From Chrysochromulina parva (lineage: Eukaryota; Haptophyta; Prymnesiales; Chrysochromulinaceae): DNA of 12,808 bases. Location: NCBI GenBank assembly GCA_002887195.1, contig PJAB01001692.1, positions 1 through 12,808 on the forward strand, written 5' to 3'. The translations under genes were made by a program, and so were the position numbers. This document shows, in pieces, positions 1 through 8,591 of this stretch. The notes beneath the pieces are model-generated. The model was not told the DNA's origin. It saw only the letters and a list, made by a program, of their open reading frames with translations, and did not search any database. Each line of letters begins with the position of its first letter. The stretch's first letter is position 1.

Positions 1-659
1 AAGTCGACGCACTCGCGCTGCGCGCTGAGCGCCTTGGCGTCGGTGCCGTGCTCGAGCGCCAGCGTTGGGAGCACCGCGCGCATCACGGCGGGCAGCGTGT
101 GCTCCGCATCGCCGTGCGTGTCGCCCAGGCACAGGCCGAGCTGCGCGTATGCACCCACGCCCGCGAGCAGCGCGATGAGCTGGGCGTGCACCTCCACGTG
201 CGAGCGGAGCGGCGAGCGCTCGAGGAGCTGACGGATCCCGTCGAGCACCGGCGTGCGATCCTCCTCCATTGCTCCCTCGTCGAGCAGAAGGCGGAGCGCC
301 TTGGTCAGCTCGAAGAGCACGAGCGGATGGAAGACGCCGTGGCTCGCGGCGCCACCGCAGCTCATCGCGGCAAGCAGCGCGGACGCCGCGGGCGCGGCGG
401 TGTTGGGCCGCGCGAGGAGCGCGAGCAGCAGCGCAAGCAGGGGCTCGACCTCCCCGCTGCTGTTGCGGCGCACGCCGCCGAGCAGCGTCGCCCACGAGGA
501 GCCCGGGGCGCCACACACCTCACGGAGGCTTGCGAGAGCCGAGAGGGTGACCGAATCGGCAGCCTCTTCGAGCGCTGCGACCGCCGCCGAGTCGCGAACG
601 CCCGACGTCCAGTCGGCGAAAGCCGCCTTTGGAACAGAGTCCAGTGGCAGCTCGTCCAT
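1..659 (-). CDS. Condensin II subunit D3-like HEAT protein, N-terminal part
   Basis: An open frame of 219 codons starts at ATG 659-657 and runs off the left edge without a stop. An in-frame TAA (662-660) lies directly before the ATG, which supports this start. The product is almost entirely amphipathic helix, as expected for HEAT/armadillo folds, opening MDELPLDSVPKAAFADW. Residues around 115-130 read SHGVFHPLVLFELTKALRLL; a VFHP motif followed by a helix, then a later segment YAQLGLCLGDTHGDAEHTL, resembles from memory the N-terminal region of condensin-2 subunit D3 (NCAPD3), which helps load condensin II for mitotic chromosome compaction. This is similarity by eye, not a search; another HEAT-repeat protein is possible. 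The antisense frame is also open for 244 codons, but its product is Arg/Glu-rich with no fold. The nearest upstream gene on the same strand is the helicase. Confidence 0.55.
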   Translation of the reverse strand, partial: MDELPLDSVPKAAFADWTSGVRDSAAVAALEEAADSVTLSALASLREVCGAPGSSWATLLGGVRRNSSGEVEPLLALLLALLARPNTAAPAASALLAAMSCGGAASHGVFHPLVLFELTKALRLLLDEGAMEEDRTPVLDGIRQLLERSPLRSHVEVHAQLIALLAGVGAYAQLGLCLGDTHGDAEHTLPAVMRAVLPTLALEHGTDAKALSAQRECVD

Positions 660-727
660 TTACGCGCGATTAGAGCCACGAGTCGTCGACGAGTCGGCGA
701 AAGCCGCCTTCGGCACCAGTCCGGTGG
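606..727. repeat. Imperfect direct duplication at the 5' end of the condensin-like gene
   Basis: About 42 nt at 606-647 (codons for DSVPKAAFAD) recur at 687-727 with several mismatches and one 1-nt gap. The cores are 81 nt apart, so the upstream copy is in the same frame (VPKAAFAD) but ends at the TAA just before the start codon. It looks like a partial tandem duplication of the gene's 5' end. Confidence 0.75.
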
Positions 728-826
728 CGGTGGCGGGAGGTGGTTGATTACAATTCAATCAACACTTGGAGGGGATTTATAGGCGATGGGTTTTATACCC
801 CCCACCCCCTTTATAAACCCACCATC
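660..826 (-). promoter_or_regulatory. Promoter region of the condensin-like gene with three TATA boxes
   Basis: The 167 nt between the helicase stop (827) and the condensin-like start (659) must hold the helicase 3' end and this gene's promoter. Read on the minus strand it contains three TATAAA elements, at 815-810, 797-792 and 781-776, separated by GGGG/CCC-rich stretches. They are about 120-155 nt before the ATG, which leaves room for a 5' leader. A 7-bp inverted repeat (GTTGATT/AATCAAC, plus 743-749 and 757-763) with a 7-nt loop follows. TATA function is inferred from sequence only. Confidence 0.5.
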
Positions 827-3800
827 TCAAAAGTACGCGAGGGTGCGTCTCACGAGGGGAGGCGGCAGCTCGGCGAGGAATCGCGAGGGCTCGAGCGGCG
901 CTCCGGACGGGTCGATGGCGACGTGCGAGAGGACGAGGTGCTCCTTGGCGCGCGAAATAGCGACGTACGCGAGGCGGCGCTCCTCCTCGATGGCAGCCTG
1001 ATGAAGGTGGCAATCAGACGCCTGGAGTCAGTCGCAGACCGGGGAGCCACAGAGCTCATTAGAGGCAATCAGAGGCAATCAGAGCTCATTAGAGGTAATC
1101 AGGAGCTCATTAGACCGGGGAGCCACCGAGCACAGCGCCAGCAGCACGCGGCTCACCGTACTCGCGTCGGTGAGCGGGCACTCGCCTTCGTTGAAGCGCA
1201 CGCCAAAGACGATGGGCCACTCGAGACCCTTGGCGCCATGGATGGAGCAGAGCGTGATCGCGTCGGCGTTGTCCTTCGAGATGCGACCCTCCTGCAATCA
1301 AGGGAGATCGAGGGAGATCGTTGTCCTTCGAGATGCGACCCTCCTGCAATCAAGGGCAATCAAGGTCAATCAAAGGCAATCAAGTTCAATCAAGTTCAAT
1401 CAAGTTCAATCAAGGGAGACCGCACCTGCTCCGAGGTTAGGAGCTCAAAGTGGTCAATCAAGGTCAATCAAGGGCAATCAAGGGAGATCGCACCTGCTCC
1501 GAGGACAGGAGCTCAAAGTGATCGAGCAGTCCGCGAAGCCGCTCGCGGCAGCGCTCGGCACGGGCGCCGGCAGCGTCCGGTAGCGCGGACGCGGACGGCT
1601 CATCTGGTAGGGAGGCCGCTGCCGCTCCTGCCGCCACCGCACCTGCCGCCGGTGGGGCGAATGCGGTGGGCTTCGGAGGCAGCGTGGCAGCCCCCCGCGC
1701 CGCCATCCCCCCTGCCGCCGTCGTGCCGGTCGGTGCGGTGCCGGTGTATGCGGCGGGCTGCGGCTCCAAGGGCTGTGAAATGCGCTGTGAAGGCTCAAAG
1801 CAGCGCTCAAAGGTCTGCACCGCCTCCTGCACGATGGCAAGCGTCGTGCGTGTCTCCGCGCGCTCGTTGAGCAGTGACGAGCCCACGCGCGAGCGCGGCG
1901 CCGAGTTGAGCGCGCCCTTGGACGGCAGCGCCTCGACGCAACGGTTGAGCAGCGCCCGGAGCTGCAGGATACCGATACGGCGCTCGAGCGTCTCGAGGGT
2001 ACCTGTGGGGAGAGGGCGCGATGGTGAGCACTTGCAAGCAGGATACCGATACGGCGCTCGAGCGTCGTAATGAGCGTACCGAGGCACTTGCACAGCGCGT
2101 CGTAATGAGCGCCGTTGAAGACGCCGACGCCGCCCTCGCCGCCGCCGCCCTCGCCGCCGCCGCCGCTGCCGCCGCCCACGCCGCCACCGCCCTTGGCGCC
2201 CTTGGCGCCGCCGCCCACGCCGCCGCCGCCCTTGGCGCCGCTACTGACCCCGAGCGCGCCCTTGCCGGCACGATCCACAATCTCGGCGTTGGCGGCCTGG
2301 TCGTGCTTCGTCAATTGGTCCGCCTCATCAAGCTTCGGACGCTTGGGACGACGCGGAGGATCGTCTTGGTGCTCGGCGCGCAGCTGCTCGGCCACCGCCC
2401 GCAGAGAAAGCCAGCGCTCGCCACAGCGCTCGCCCCCACCGTCGGCGTCGACACCGCCGCCGCCTGGGCTTGCCTGTCGTCCTCGACCGCCACCCAGGCC
2501 GCCTCTACCGCCCCTGCCGCTCCTGCCGCCCCTGGTGCCCCTGCCGCCCTTGCCGCCCAGCCTGCGGCTGCCCGGGCGTCTCTGGTGGAGGAAGCCCAGC
2601 AATTCGGCGGCGTGCGTCGGCACAAGCGCCACGACGGCGCTCTCGAAGGCGTCGTCATCGGCCGGCGCCACGAGCACCTCGAGAAGCGCGCGCAGCTCGC
2701 GCACCGAGCGGCTTTCCCACAGGTTGGCCGCATGCGAATTGAAGGGCAGCGCGGCGGTGCACAGCGCCTGCTGCATCACCATGCCGACGCGCGCCGTGCG
2801 AAACAGGATGGCAATGTCGCGCGGCTGACGCCCACTTCGCAGCATCTGCCGGATGCCCTCGCACACGTATCGGCACTCATTGGCGACCGTGCGGCACTCG
2901 GCAATGACAATGGGCTCGCCCGCTGGTTGGTGCGTCCATGCGTTCTTGGGCGTGCGGCCCAAGTTGTGGCCGACGAGTGCGGCCGACGCGAAGACGAGTG
3001 TGGAAGTCGAGCGGTAGTTTTGGGCGAGGATGACTCGACGCGTTGAGGGGAAGGCTTGACGGTACCTGTGGGGAGAGGGCGTGATGGTGAGCACTTGCAT
3101 GCAGGACTCCGAGGGTGACTCGACGCGTTGAGGGGGAGGCTTGACGGTACGTAATCATCGTAATCAAGCTTAATCATCGTACCCAGCGTAATCAGGCTTG
3201 ACGGTACGGTTCAAAGGAGCTCATTAGAGGCAATCAGAGGCAATCAGAGCTCATTAGAGGTAATCAGAAGCTCATTAGACGATACGGTTCAAAGGAGCCG
3301 CTGGCGCCCTGGAAGCCGTAGATGGCTTGGTCATCATCCCCCACAACGGTGAGGCAGCCGCCTCCGCCGCCGCTGCCGCCATCGCCACCCACGTCGGCAG
3401 GTTTGACAAGCAGCTGCAGCAGCTCGAGCTGCAACGCGTTCGTATCCTGAAACTCGTCGACCAGCACGTGGGTGTGCCTGCGGTGCACGGCGGCGCGTGC
3501 CTCGGCGGAGCCACGGAGCGCGGCCGTTGCGACTAGGAGAAAGTCGAGCATGTCGAAGGCGTTCGCCTGGAGCATCAGTGACGTGTACCGCTCGTACACG
3601 GTGCGTAGCTGCCCGTCGGCCACTGCTTGCCCTCGTGCCTTGGCGTGCATGATCGACGTCAGCAGCCGCGACGGGTCGGCGGAGCTCTTAGCCGCCGCCG
3701 CCGCCGTCGTGACACCCGCTGCCGCCTCGTCGTCCGGCGCGACTGGCGCAGGAGCCTGGGCAGCCAACGAGACTGGCAACAGCGGCTGTTGCGGCAGTTG

Positions 3801-4325
3801 CGGCCGAGCCTCCGCCGCTGTGGCCACGCGCAGCTCGGCAAGAGCTTTGCGCACGGCGTTGATCTGCTGTCGCGTCGTCCAGACTTTGAAGTCGCGTGGC
3901 CGACCCGCTGCATCGGCGTACGATCGGCAGAGTGCCAGCGAGAGAGCGTGGAACGTCGAGATAGTCACTTTCTCGGCCGTCGGCCCGACTGCGCGTTGAA
4001 GACGCTCACGCATTTCCTCGGCCGCCGCTTTGGTGAATGTGAGCGCGAGCACGCGCGAAGCAGGTATTCCAGAGGCGAGCATGTGCTGTATTCGCGCGGT
4101 CAGCACAGATGTCTTGCCCGACCCTGCGCCGGCGAGGATCTGCAGCGGTTGATCGATGGGTGCGAGGACCGCATCGCGCTGGGCGGCGTTGAGGCTGGCG
4201 ACGTAGTGAGGCACGGCCGCACCGCTGGTGCCAGCCGCAGCGCTGGGCGCCACGGATGTGCCGTTGCCCGCGAATTCAGGCATCGACAACAGGGCCTCGT
4301 CGCTGAGCTCCCACGCCTCTGCCAT
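827..4325 (-). CDS. UvrD/PcrA/Srs2-type SF1A DNA helicase, five exons
   Basis: Spliced model, minus strand: 4325-3286, 3065-2080, 2002-1494, 1291-1157, 997-827; 2841 nt, 946 aa, every junction in frame with GT-AG ends. Motifs in order: LNAAQRDAV (Q motif, ~45), Walker A AGAGSGKT (65-72), LTFTKAAAEEM (Ia), DEFQDTN (II, 290-296), VVGDDDQAIYGFQGA (III, 327-341), QNYRST (IV, 362-367), ITLCSIHGAKGLEW (V, ~857-870), IEEERRLAYVAISRAKE (VI, ~893-909), then SRFLAELP near the C-terminus. This is a full set for a 3'-5' ssDNA translocase that unwinds DNA and, in Srs2-type members, strips recombinase filaments. Motif II has Phe where Tyr is usual. Residues ~512-660 include two Gly-rich inserts flanking KRPKLDE (possible nuclear signal), and ~770-830 is Ala/Pro-rich; family members are usually shorter. 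The start is the first ATG; upstream only a TTG extends the frame. Bacterial-type homologues (Srs2-like) occur in plants and algae. Confidence 0.9.
998..1156 (-). other. Helicase intron 4 (159 nt) with a 64-nt block inserted
   Basis: The donor ACG|GTGAGC (exon 4 ends 1157) and acceptor TTCATCAG (exon 5 starts 997) join PLTDAST to AAIEEERRLAYVAI, restoring motif VI. Without the 76-nt insertion (64-nt block plus duplicated flank) an 83-nt intron remains, with CTGAC and CTGAT branch-point candidates about 40 and 20 nt before the acceptor. Confidence 0.85.
1052..1115 (-). repeat. 64-nt intronic block, copy A (intron 4)
   Basis: The block is almost identical (one difference seen) to 3217-3280. 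It consists of alternating TCTAATGAGCTC and TCTGATTGCC-like units read on the transcript strand. A 15-nt direct repeat flanks it (AGACCGGGGAGCCAC at plus 1036-1050 and 1112-1126), overlapping its end by 4 nt. Confidence 0.85.
1292..1493 (-). other. Helicase intron 3 (202 nt) with duplicated splice sites
   Basis: The donor is CAG|GTGCGA (exon 3 ends 1494) and the acceptor TTGATTGCAG|GAG (exon 4 starts 1291), phase 0, giving LLSSEQ then EGRISKDNADAITL. Both sites are duplicated: a second donor at 1425 (exon would end 1426, 68 nt later) and a second acceptor at 1344 (52 nt earlier). Either alternative breaks the frame, and using both meets an in-frame TGA. Between them lie tandem decamers of the TTGATTG type. 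Confidence 0.85.
1347..1416 (-). repeat. Seven tandem decamers in helicase intron 3
   Basis: Seven uninterrupted 10-nt units of CAATCAANNN on the plus strand (TTGATTG on the transcript strand) run from 1347 to 1416. Three more occur at 1455-1484 and a single one at 1295-1304, next to the acceptor. There is no spacer sequence, so it is not a CRISPR array. Confidence 0.9.
2003..2079 (-). other. Helicase intron 2 (77 nt), tandem-duplication intron
   Basis: The donor GTACGC (2079) and acceptor CACAG (to 2003) give CKCLGTLETLERRIGIL in frame. The first ~42 nt of the intron duplicate the start of exon 3: the 29-mer at plus 1964-1992 recurs exactly at 2038-2066. The last ~35 nt match the 3' end of intron 1. 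The intron's 5' half still translates to nearly the same peptide (TLITTLERRIGIL), which suggests a recent origin. Phase 1. Confidence 0.85.
3066..3285 (-). other. Helicase intron 1 (220 nt), composite of duplications
   Basis: The donor GTATCG follows TTTGAACC (exon 1 ends 3286) and the acceptor CACAG precedes GTACCG (exon 2 starts 3065); splicing restores FEPYRQAFPSTRRV before QNYRST. From donor to acceptor it holds a 64-nt repeat block (3280-3217), a copy of the exon junction (3221-3192), a TGATTAC-rich stretch (about 3191-3151), a 40-nt copy of the exon 2 start (3150-3111), and a 3' module (3106-3061, ending just inside exon 2) shared with intron 2. Phase 2. Confidence 0.85.
3217..3280 (-). 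repeat. 64-nt intronic block, copy B (intron 1)
   Basis: This is the second copy of the 64-nt block. Its flanks are a different 18-nt direct repeat with one mismatch (plus 3203-3220 and 3281-3298), derived from the end of exon 1. Different duplicated flanks at two sites are what an insertion with target duplication, or a duplication-with-insertion event, would leave. Confidence 0.85.
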
Positions 4326-4615
4326 TCGGGGTTTCAATTGAGCGCCGCCGAGCACTTGTGTGAAATGCGGCGCGAAAGCGCGCGTCAAACTTCGGAACCG
4401 AACTTCGGATCAAAAAAGCTCAACACACAATGTTTACACCTCTTCGGACCGTGCGTCTCGTCCTCAAAACCATTATCGTGCGACTTTCGACGAGACCATC
4501 CATCGTCCGCAGGCTCGGCCCGACGCGCGGGGGCACGGGCCCACGACACGGGCCGCTCACAGATCCTCCCTGCCCCGCCCTCATCGCCTCGTGGGAGCCG
4601 CTCCGCTTCGCCACG
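4326..4615. other. Intergenic region: cullin 3' end and helicase promoter
   Basis: This holds 290 nt between the cullin stop and the helicase ATG, both minus strand. A 9-nt direct repeat AACTTCGGA (4388-4396, 4401-4409) lies about 65-85 nt before the helicase start, next to an A-rich stretch (4411-4416). No TATA box, RNA gene or conserved ORF was recognised. Confidence 0.5.
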
Positions 4616-7202
4616 TCACGCGAGGTACTTGTACACGGTATTGTTGTTCGGGTCTCGCTCCAAGTACTCCCTCGCGATCAGATCCTCGATGCGCTTCTTG
4701 ATCTGCTTGGGGTCGGGCTTGAAGTGGCGGAGCAGCTGGTTGGAGGCCTCGAGCACAAGCTTCGTGTGGTCGAGCGTCTTGCGCGTCTTCATGATGCGCA
4801 CGATGGCGGCCTCGATCGCGTGCTTGCGGTCCTCGTCGACGGTGGCGCGCGTGGCGTCCTTCTCCTCCTGCGAGATCTTGGCGGCGATCATCGGCACCTT
4901 GATACGGCGCGCGCGGTCGGTGAAGGCGGCGTTGTACTTGAACGTATCCTCGGTCTCGACTGACTTGGGGTCGGCCCCCTCCTTGAGCAGGATCTTGAAC
5001 TTGCCCACGCAGAGCGAGAGCGCGTACCGTTTGAGCTCATCGGGGGGCAGGTTGAGCTGCGTCTTGATGTCGTTGAAGGACATCGTGTCCTGCTCATTGA
5101 AGACGAGCAGGATGCACGCCTGGTAGGTGGAGACCATCAGATCGTGCTTCTTGGGCTTGCCGCCCGGGAGGAAGGTGCCGAGCACCGTCGCCGATCCGAG
5201 CGAGTGCACCCACCTCAGCCGGCGGTGCGAGGTGCGAATGTCGTAGAATGACTTGAAGGTCTCGATGCACTTCATCATCTCGGCGGGTAGGTTGAGGTCG
5301 TCCGACTTGTACGTCGGCCAGAAGCCGGTGGTGAGCACCTGGACTGACAGGTCCGTCTCGAGCTGAACCTCCTTTTCGCGCAGGTGCTCGACGAAGGCCG
5401 TCTGCATGTCGCTCGAGAGGTTCATGTCGGTGACCATGCCCTCGAGCTTCGAGGTGAACTGCGCGCCGCAGCGCAGCTTGAGCTTCGCAATCATCGCACG
5501 CTCCGCGTCGTCGCTCGACGAGCGCGCGAGCAGCAGCCGCTTCGCGAGCTGCTTTTTGTAAAACTCGGCAAAGATGTCCTTGTCGGACAGGTAGCAGAAG
5601 AGACGCACCACCTTCTCGAGCTTGTCCTCGAGCGCATCGTCCGAGAGGCGCTCGCCCGACTTCTTGAGCAAGTTGTCGCAAAAGTTGGAGAGCAGCTCGG
5701 CGGTGGACGTCTTGCCGATGTCCTTGTTGACGAAGACCTCGAAGGCCTCCTTCATCGCCTTGTGGAAGATGGTGTGGCCCTGGAAGCAGCCCTTATCGGG
5801 GCCGGGACCCACGAGGTCCGTGTACTTGTCGTGCACGTCCAGCAGCTCCTGCACGTAGACCATCATGTCGCCCTCGGGCGCCGAGCCCTGCGCCTTGACG
5901 AGCGAGAGGCCCACGTCGGTGATGTGCTTGCGCACGATGTTGCCGATGGGCGGCAGGCCCGTCGGGATGCGCGAGAAGAGCCGGAACATACGCGAGAGGT
6001 CCTCTGTCTTGTTATCGCGCAGCAGCGCCTCGCACCCCGAGTTCTCCTTCTCGAGCAGCAGCTGCTCGGGAGTCTGCAGCAGCTGCTCATCGCACACTTT
6101 AAGCAGCTTCTCCTCCGTCGAGGAGTGAAGGTAGTTCTCCACGCGCTGCTTCTCCTGCGAGAGCCGGTCCTCAGCTTTGCACATGTAGTCGGGAAACGAG
6201 TCCTCCTCAGCCCACTTGGATGCCTCCCGCGAGTAAAAGTCGGCTGCAAAGAGAGCGAGCGAGCGCGCGGCGAGCAGAGGGTCAGCGGCGCGAGAGGGAG
6301 GCGGCGCCAGGGAGCGGCCCGCGCCGGCGCGTGCGGCTGCATGCAGCCAACTGCCTGCAGCCGAATGCATGCAGCCAGCAACGCGCAGATGGGCAGTTGG
6401 CGGGCGCAGGTTGCATGCGCGCGCGCGCGCACCCGTTGTCGAGAGCAGCATGTCCTCAAAGTCCTGCACATACACCTCGAGCGAGTTGCGCTGGCCGCCC
6501 ATGTCGACGAAGATCTCGACCACCTGCTTGATCAGCTTGCGGTCCACCATCTCGCCTTCGCGCTCCCTACGGATCAGCTCGAGGATCGCCGCTCGCACGT
6601 CGCGCTTCATCGCGTTGAACACGATGTCGTGGAAGGCTTGAGAGCCGACCTCGGCGAGCTCATGGAGTGACAGCCGCTTGACGTAAAAGCGGTCCAGGTA
6701 TTTGAACACGTGTGACAGGAAGCGCACGAGCAGCTTGTGGTTCTCCCACCGGCGCACGAGCTCGCGCAGCATGCTCTCGTCGTGCTTCTCCTTGATGCGC
6801 GGCAGGATGCGCGCCGACAGGTACTCCTTGACGGCCTCGCAGTAGTAGTTGTACAGCTGCTCGGACCAGTTGTTCGGGGGCTTCTGGGTGCACATCGTGT
6901 ACACGGTGCTGCGGGCCGAGCGAGAGGCGCGTCAGTGAGGGGAGAGTAGAGTTCGAAGGCAAGGACTGTGTGGGCGGCTGCAGGGAGACAGCGGTGCTGT
7001 GGCTGCACGCGCGCGGCGACGGCATCGCTGGGCGCGCGACTCGTGGCGCGGCGCACGTGTAGAGGTTCGAGTACTCGTCGGTGCTGATCTTGGTCTTGTA
7101 GACGCCGCCCTGCATGTCCTCGAGGATCTCCTCAATCTTCTGCACACCGCCCGTCTTTAGCCGGTTCCAGCCATCCTCCAGAAGGATAACCTGCTGGTTC
7201 AT
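4616..7202 (-). CDS. CUL1: Cullin-1, scaffold of SCF ubiquitin ligases, three exons
   Basis: Spliced model, minus strand: 7202-7057, 6908-6433, 6243-4616; 2250 nt, 749 aa, close to the usual 740-780. The N-terminus reads [15 protein letters not shown]; the first junction restores [16 protein letters not shown], the CUL1 signature of the adaptor-binding cullin repeats, and the second restores [14 protein letters not shown]. The C-terminal cullin-homology region, which recruits the RBX1 RING protein, is complete. The winged-helix end contains RIMKTRKTL; the Lys of RIMK (residue 693) lies 56 residues from the C-terminus, matching the NEDD8 acceptor of human CUL1, and the chain ends in YKYLA. The protein bridges SKP1/F-box receptors to the E2. 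The CUL1 class is assigned from the N-terminal adaptor region. The start is the first ATG giving the conserved N-terminus; an upstream 5'-UTR intron is likely. The gene is divergent from the macrodomain gene. Confidence 0.95.
6244..6432 (-). other. Cullin intron 2 (189 nt), stop-free and hairpin-rich
   Basis: The donor is ACGG|GTGCGCGCG (exon ends 6433), the acceptor CTCTTTGCAG (exon starts 6243), and a single CTGAC branch-point candidate lies upstream of the pyrimidine-rich end. Length is a multiple of three with no in-frame stop, so retention would add 63 residues. It contains a 14-nt perfect palindrome GGCTGCATGCAGCC (6335-6348) and a 10-bp inverted repeat (6346-6355 with 6392-6401). Confidence 0.85.
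6909..7056 (-). other. Cullin intron 1 (148 nt)
   Basis: The donor AC|GTGCGC and acceptor CCCGCAG|C join residues 48 and 49 (SNLYTTVYT). A single CTGAC branch-point candidate sits about 28 nt before the acceptor. It has no tandem array, unlike the helicase introns, so it gives a reference for ordinary introns here. Confidence 0.85.
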
Positions 7203-7665
7203 CCTGGAGGCTTCGGATGCACCCTGCGCACGGCATGCCCATGAGTGGGAGAGCGTCAGCGCGACGTGCGACCGCAGACGAGCTGAAGCAGGCGTGCATA
7301 AGCCGGCAAGCTGTGGGTGGTCCGCAGGACACGCAGCGAGCGTCTCGCCGCCCGCCGCCTGCAAACTTATGTTGTTGGCCCCAGGCTATGGCACGGCAGG
7401 TATGCAGAGGCTGAGCCTGCTGCCGCCGCGATGCGCGCTGCAGGCTGGAGGTGGACAGGCGAGGCGGCCGTCGCGGCAAAAAAGCGCACATACCTTCGGC
7501 CGCTGGCGAGAAAGGTGTGAATTCTAAACTTTGGCTGTGAAAGTGTGGGAAGCGATCGCGGAGAGAAAAACGAGCAAGTCAGCAAACTTCAGGATCGTGT
7601 CTCAGGGGGTTTCTGCAGGTTGGGCCGCCTCGACTGCCTCGCACAAACTTTTTTTTCGTGAATTC
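7203..7665. promoter_or_regulatory. Divergent promoter region and probable 5'-UTR intron of the cullin gene
   Basis: The cullin gene (minus) and the macrodomain gene (plus) share this 463-nt stretch. On the minus strand GAAG|GTATGT (donor, intron from 7493) and TGCGCAG (acceptor, exon resumes at 7223), with CTGAC about 33 nt before the acceptor, make a credible 270-nt leader intron. That would confine the shared promoter to roughly 7498-7665, which holds A/T-rich patches (a T-tract at about 7649-7656) but no clear TATA box. Confidence 0.45.
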
Positions 7666-8560
7666 ATGGCACGAATCGCGACGGCAGCCGTGGAGGACCT
7701 CACGACGGACGACAACGACATCGACGTCGATGAGGTCGAGGGAGTGGGTGCGACGGCACCGGTGCTCCCATTACCTCCTGGGGCTCCGGTGGCTGGTGCA
7801 GGCTCTGCCGCCGCCGCCTCCACCTCGTCTGCCGCCGCCTCCTCCCTTGCTTCCTTCCCGCCGCCACCCGCGCCCAAGCGGCAGCGCTCCACAATCGCCG
7901 GCGGTGCCGTGACCATCGAGCGCCTCGACCTGCCGGGTGGCGTGCTCGATGACTCGATCCTGGCGCGCGTGGCGGCGATCGCGCAGCAGTTAAACTGCGT
8001 CGGTTGCGACGGGCGCGGCCTCGCGGCCGGTGTCGCGGACAAGCTTCCGTATGGCTGCTCGTACCGCGACCGCCGGCGCATGCCGCCCGCCAACAAGTTT
8101 GCGGTGCCGGAGCACCGAAGCAAGCCGGGTACCATCGACGTGCGCCGGCCGCCAGGCGGCGGCGTAGCGCCCGGCCGGCCACTCGTGATCAACTTATTTG
8201 CGCAGTGGGAGATGGGCGCGCCAGGCAAGTACAACCGCGTGCAGCCGTGCCCGCCGTCCGACTCGGCCGCAACCCGCACGCAGTGGTTCCGCCAGTGCCT
8301 CGCAGCCATCGGCGCGCTTGACCCGCCGCTGCCCTCGATCGCCTTCCCTTGCGAAATCGGGTGAGTGCCACTCTAATGACCACTAATGACCACTCTGATT
8401 GCCGCCCTAATTGCCGCCCTAATTGCCTCCCTAATTGCCGCCCAATTCCTCTGGGCACAGATGCGGCCTCGCCGGTGGCGACTGGCGCGCTTACGAGGCG
8501 ATGATCGTCGAGTTCGCCACCGCCCATCCGGAGACGCACGTCACCATCGCGCGTTGGGTT

Positions 8561-8591
<31 letters not shown>

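Noticed and set aside
48..782. 244-codon plus-strand open frame
   Set aside because: It is the antisense shadow of the condensin-like gene (same triplets read backwards), Arg/Glu/His-rich, with no fold signature.
1347..1416. CRISPR-like array of 10-nt repeats
   Set aside because: Units are contiguous without spacers, lie in a eukaryotic intron and have no cas genes nearby.
740..1870. 376-codon plus-strand open frame with QSELIRGNQ repeats
   Set aside because: It reads through the helicase exons and intron arrays antisense; its repeats only reflect the decamers, while the minus strand gives helicase motifs V and VI.
3627..6670. Long plus-strand frames 3627-5126 and 5384-6670
   Set aside because: Antisense shadows of the helicase and cullin; stop-poor because of high GC content.
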